From positions 1 to 48,597 of IMG/VR virus record IMGVR_UViG_3300033551_000007: a stretch of DNA of 48,597 nt. One strand, given 5' to 3'. Positions within the stretch are counted from its first letter, which is position 1, and the number at the start of each line of letters is the position of its first letter. A program made the position numbers and the translations under genes. Origin of the DNA: a virus. Shown here in pieces: positions 46,207-48,597 of this stretch. The notes beneath the pieces are model-generated. The model had not been told where the DNA came from and did no database searches. It worked only from the letters and a program-made list of their open reading frames with translations.

Positions 46207-48056
46207 TGGGCCAGCCTATTCTGCCAACCAACGAAGCCGACCCCTCTGGTCAAGCGCGGCGCGAACGGGGCGCCATGAACGAAATGGGCAAGCGCGTGCG
46301 CCGGTGCGGCAAGGCGTACCGCGATGCCCTCTCGCAGATCCAGTTTCTCGCCGTGAACGTCGAGCGCTATGAGTTCCTGACCAGTGTTGACGCTATCGAT
46401 CTGCTGCTGGCTGACTTGGCGCGTATCGTTGACGCGACGATGAACGAAGGCGGCCGGTGGCTGTTCACCGGTTACGTGCGCCCGGCCTATCAGCAAGGCA
46501 CGGCCAAGGCGAACGCCAGTATCGCCAACCAGTCGAAACTGTATGCCGATGCCCGGTCGCTTGAGCAGCTGTTGACCTCGCCGCCGTACCTGAAGCGCCT
46601 TTCGCTGTTGCGCGGGCGGATCTTCGAGAAGATGGAAGGCATCACGGCGGACGTCCAGCAGACGCTCGCCTCGACGCTGACCCAGGGCCTGGCCGACGGG
46701 GTGGGGCCGCTCGAAATCTCCAAGCGGATCACCGAATCGACCGGGATTGTCGAGCGCCGGGCCAACAACATCGCACGGACAGAAACGGGCGAGGCGCTGC
46801 GCGAGGGCCGTCTGGCCGAGACGGAGGACGCCCGGTCGATCGGTGTGAACGTGGGCGTGATGCACTTGAGTGCGCTGAGTCCTACCACAAGAATTTCGCA
46901 TGCACGCAGGCACGGGGGTATTTTTTCGGTTCAGGAAGAGCGCGCTTGGTATGCACAAGACGGCAACCGGTACAACTGCTACCTGCCTGGAACGCGCGTG
47001 GCAGGCCGTTTCATAGCAGGTTCAAAAGCCCGTTACGAGGGGCCTGCCGTACGTCTCGTGACTGCTTCGGGATACGACCTGCGCGTTACCCCGAATCACC
47101 CCGTGATGACCGCTCGCGGGCTTCTGCCGGCCGCAGAACTCCGCAAAGGCGATCACCTTGTCACGCACCGCCCCCAGGTCGAAGCTCCCGCCGGGGGCGG
47201 TGACCTGTATGGTCAACTGCGAGAAGCCCCGATTGAGGAAGTCTTCCGTTCGCTTGTGGATCTCGGCCATTCGCTGTTTGTCGGGGTGACTGCTGTAGAT
47301 TTCCACGGCGATGCCGCGCACATCGAGGAGGATATCCACGTTGTAGTGGCCGATCGGGTACTGCCCCTGGCAGTGGACGCCCACCTCGCGCAGTGCTTGG
47401 ATGAGTTCAAGTTCGTACTTGCCGACTCGACGGCTGCCGGTAAGGGCTCGCAGGCGCTTAGTTTCCGCCGTGTCAATTCGGCCCCGACTAGCCTCGTGGG
47501 CGGGGGCGGTGACGGCGAATTTGCCGCGACCCTTCCGCAGCAGCGCGGCCGCGGAACGACTTCGCGAACCTACCCCGCGTTCGGCAAACCATCGGTTCAA
47601 TGTAATTCGAGACACGCCAGTCTCAGCGCTGATCTGCTGGACCGGGACCCCGCTCTCGTGCCGGGCGATCAAGGCCTCAATATCGAACCGATCGGACAGC
47701 TTCGGGGCGAGGTTCTCGAATCGCAGGCCACGCTCGTCGAGAAGCCACTGGTAGAGGGTCCTACCGGACACTTGGGCGGTGTCCGCGACCTGCTGGAGCG
47801 ACATTCCGCCACGGCACAGCTCGATGAGGTGATCGAGGTCAGCGAGTTCTCGTTTAGTGGGCATGTTTACGACCTTGAGGAATTATCAGGCCTTATGATA
47901 GCGAATGGTGTAATGGCGAGCAACTGCAAATGCTCCCCGTCTGAGATACTGCTGAACGATGACGGTACCCCCGCTTTCCCGGATGTGGTGAAACGCACCC
48001 AGGCTGCCCGGGCGCGGTTCGTTGAGACTGCCGAACGTGGCAAGTCAGAGCGTTAG
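46206..48056 (+). CDS. SPP1 gp7 / Mu gpF-like head protein interrupted by an intein
   Basis: 616 residues as translated, 300 without the intein (258-573). Extein: GKRVRRCGKAYRDALSQIQF, GLADGVGPLEISKRITESTG, ERRANNIARTETGEALREGR and SPTTRISHARRHGG belong to the minor head protein family of SPP1 gp7 and Mu F, which bind the portal. The intein splits the conserved NRYN-CKCSPSE motif (NC[RK]C in relatives) before its first Cys. Converges with the minus-strand gene that spans the contig ends. Confidence 0.88.
   Translation: MGQPILPTNEADPSGQARRERGAMNEMGKRVRRCGKAYRDALSQIQFLAVNVERYEFLTSVDAIDLLLADLARIVDATMNEGGRWLFTGYVRPAYQQGTAKANASIANQSKLYADARSLEQLLTSPPYLKRLSLLRGRIFEKMEGITADVQQTLASTLTQGLADGVGPLEISKRITESTGIVERRANNIARTETGEALREGRLAETEDARSIGVNVGVMHLSALSPTTRISHARRHGGIFSVQEERAWYAQDGNRYNCYLPGTRVAGRFIAGSKARYEGPAVRLVTASGYDLRVTPNHPVMTARGLLPAAELRKGDHLVTHRPQVEAPAGGGDLYGQLREAPIEEVFRSLVDLGHSLFVGVTAVDFHGDAAHIEEDIHVVVADRVLPLAVDAHLAQCLDEFKFVLADSTAAGKGSQALSFRRVNSAPTSLVGGGGDGEFAATLPQQRGRGTTSRTYPAFGKPSVQCNSRHASLSADLLDRDPALVPGDQGLNIEPIGQLRGEVLESQATLVEKPLVEGPTGHLGGVRDLLERHSATAQLDEVIEVSEFSFSGHVYDLEELSGLMIANGVMASNCKCSPSEILLNDDGTPAFPDVVKRTQAARARFVETAERGKSER
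47022..47864 (-). CDS. Antisense homing endonuclease: two HTHs plus PD-(D/E)XK core
   Basis: 280 residues, entirely within the intein, on the other strand and in exact codon register with it. HTH 1: SLQQVADTAQVSGRTLYQWL (22-41). HTH 2: PVQQISAETGVSRITLNRWF (74-93). A basic linker follows (RSRSAAALLRKGRGK). From 150, YELELIQALREVGVHC, IGHYNVDILLD (Asp177) and GIAVEIY (Glu188), then RTEDFLNRGF form a Vsr/EDxHD-like fold. E-x-Y stands where E-x-K is usual. ATG 47864 has AAGG eight bases upstream and a candidate promoter. Equally long antisense frames over other genes lack such domains, so the call rests on motifs. Confidence 0.75.
   Translation of the reverse strand: MPTKRELADLDHLIELCRGGMSLQQVADTAQVSGRTLYQWLLDERGLRFENLAPKLSDRFDIEALIARHESGVPVQQISAETGVSRITLNRWFAERGVGSRSRSAAALLRKGRGKFAVTAPAHEASRGRIDTAETKRLRALTGSRRVGKYELELIQALREVGVHCQGQYPIGHYNVDILLDVRGIAVEIYSSHPDKQRMAEIHKRTEDFLNRGFSQLTIQVTAPGGSFDLGAVRDKVIAFAEFCGRQKPASGHHGVIRGNAQVVSRSSHETYGRPLVTGF
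47895..47923 (-). promoter_or_regulatory. Candidate promoter for the antisense endonuclease
   Basis: Minus strand: TTGCTC, 17-base spacer, TATCAT, 30 bases before ATG 47864. It lies inside the codons of intein block G and the splice junction, so it would be present only when the intein is. Confidence 0.4.
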
Positions 48057-48597
48057 CGGCAAGTCGAGCCCGCCTTCGTACATTTCAAGGCGGGCCATCA
48101 CGTCCTGGCTTCCGGGGTCTAGGCTGGCAATCTCCAGCAGGTACGCCGTGTTCGGCTCGTCGAGAATGCGGTTGCTGCCCATCGACTGCGGGATCGATCC
48201 GCGTGACTGCTGGCTGCCCGGGCCGATGCCAAAAATATCCGCGCCGCATTTCGTCCCGTTGGCGGTCAGCGTGAACCCGGTCAGCAGCTGTGCCAGGGGC
48301 TGGGTGCCCAGATAGCGCGGGTTCATGTTGAACCACGGGTCGGGTGTGCCGCCGGTGAAGGTGGGCGCTTTGTAGATCCTGCCGACCACGCCCAAGCCGC
48401 TGTAACCGAATATGCGGGACTTCAAGTCCACGGGTTTGCTGCCCGTGCGGATGATCGAATAGACGTTTGCCGCCGGCGCGTTACTGGCGATCGTTACCAG
48501 GCGCGACGCCTCCCACTGCGTGCCGCGCTTTTTGTTCACCTCGTCGTAAAACTGCACCGGCATGGCCCGGTCGCCGGCGAACAGGCCCTCGGGGTGC
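48045..48597 (-). CDS. Probable virion-associated protein, C-terminal part (continues at left end)
   Basis: C-terminal 184 codons of the protein starting at 500. SRIFGYSGLGVVGRIYKA, GPGSQQSRGSIPQSMGSNR and TAYLLEIASLD, then a VMARLEMYEGGLDLPL beta tail, give no certain family. The ATG at 48563 is internal. Ends 12 bases inside the gp7-like gene. Confidence 0.75.
   Translation of the reverse strand, partial: HPEGLFAGDRAMPVQFYDEVNKKRGTQWEASRLVTIASNAPAANVYSIIRTGSKPVDLKSRIFGYSGLGVVGRIYKAPTFTGGTPDPWFNMNPRYLGTQPLAQLLTGFTLTANGTKCGADIFGIGPGSQQSRGSIPQSMGSNRILDEPNTAYLLEIASLDPGSQDVMARLEMYEGGLDLPLTL
48379..48597. repeat. Terminal repeat, right copy (circular overlap)
   Basis: Matches 1-219 with one difference (C at 48470 for T at 92). 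See the left copy. Confidence 0.9.

Larger units (their letters stand above)
46977..47924 (+). other. Intein in the gp7-like protein with an antisense endonuclease
   Basis: 316 residues. Block A is CYLPGTRVAGRF, block B YDLRVTPNHPVMTARG (T-x-x-H), followed by AAELRKGDHLV; block F is SFSGHVYDLEELSGLMI, and block G ends VMASN before extein Cys (penultimate Ser replaces His). No LAGLIDADG or HNH motif in this frame. A VDFHGDA segment about residue 107 recalls other phage gp7-type inteins; that similarity is from memory. The opposite strand of nearly the whole intein encodes a nuclease-like protein (47022-47864). Confidence 0.88.

Overview
This window looks like the complete genome of a tailed phage with a long non-contractile (siphovirus-type) tail, infecting a Gram-negative, GC-rich host; Pseudomonas or a close relative is a reasonable guess, not proven. 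Evidence: a terminase pair, portal, gp7-like head protein, capsid module, connector and tail genes, an 845-residue tape measure, a lambda-J-like tail-tip protein and an Rz/Rz1 spanin pair. The first 219 bases recur at the end (48379-48597) with one mismatch, so the contig closes into a circle of about 48,378 bp, and the minus-strand gene split across the ends is one 277-residue protein. I recognise no integrase or CI-like repressor, so a lytic lifestyle is likely.

Layout. Minus strand 1-6270: small accessory genes (MazG-like pyrophosphatase, DUF6378-like protein), then TerL, TerS and two tandem HNH/AP2-like genes. Minus strand 6608-20319: accessory and replication genes: a RelA/SpoT-type HD hydrolase, a prim-pol/helicase, a divergent ThyX, zinc-ribbon proteins, a possible clamp, an HTH regulator, a VRR-NUC-type nuclease and an SF2 helicase with an intein. 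Plus strand 20407-26881: a conserved phage-domain protein, DUF2800-type nuclease, DUF2815-type ssDNA-binding-like protein and family A DNA polymerase with an intein. Minus strand 26878-39931: lysis genes (Rz/Rz1, endolysin, two membrane proteins), tail spike, tail tip, tape measure, tail tube and connectors. Plus strand 40203-41757: small early-type genes including a CsrA homologue. Minus strand 41807-44876: capsid module with a nested scaffold start. Plus strand 44935-48056: portal and the gp7-like head protein with a third intein.

The most interesting system is the set of three inteins, each placed in the active or conserved core of its host protein and each paired with an endonuclease in a different way. 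The helicase intein (P-loop) carries a conventional in-frame LAGLIDADG domain. The polymerase intein (motif B) hides a complete HNH-type endonuclease in another reading frame of the same strand; its stop codon straddles the last two intein codons. The gp7 intein carries, on the opposite strand and in exact codon register, a 280-residue protein with two helix-turn-helix segments and a PD-(D/E)XK-like core. The nuclease's predicted active-site strand lies directly opposite the intein's DFHGD segment.

Regulation: at least eight sigma70-type promoters share a 17-bp spacer and a GCG(C)YC-like block after the -10 box, mostly in front of early or accessory operons. A different 48-bp AT-rich element is found upstream of the terminase operon and of the connector/tail operon. 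I saw no tRNA genes, CRISPR arrays or insertion sequences.
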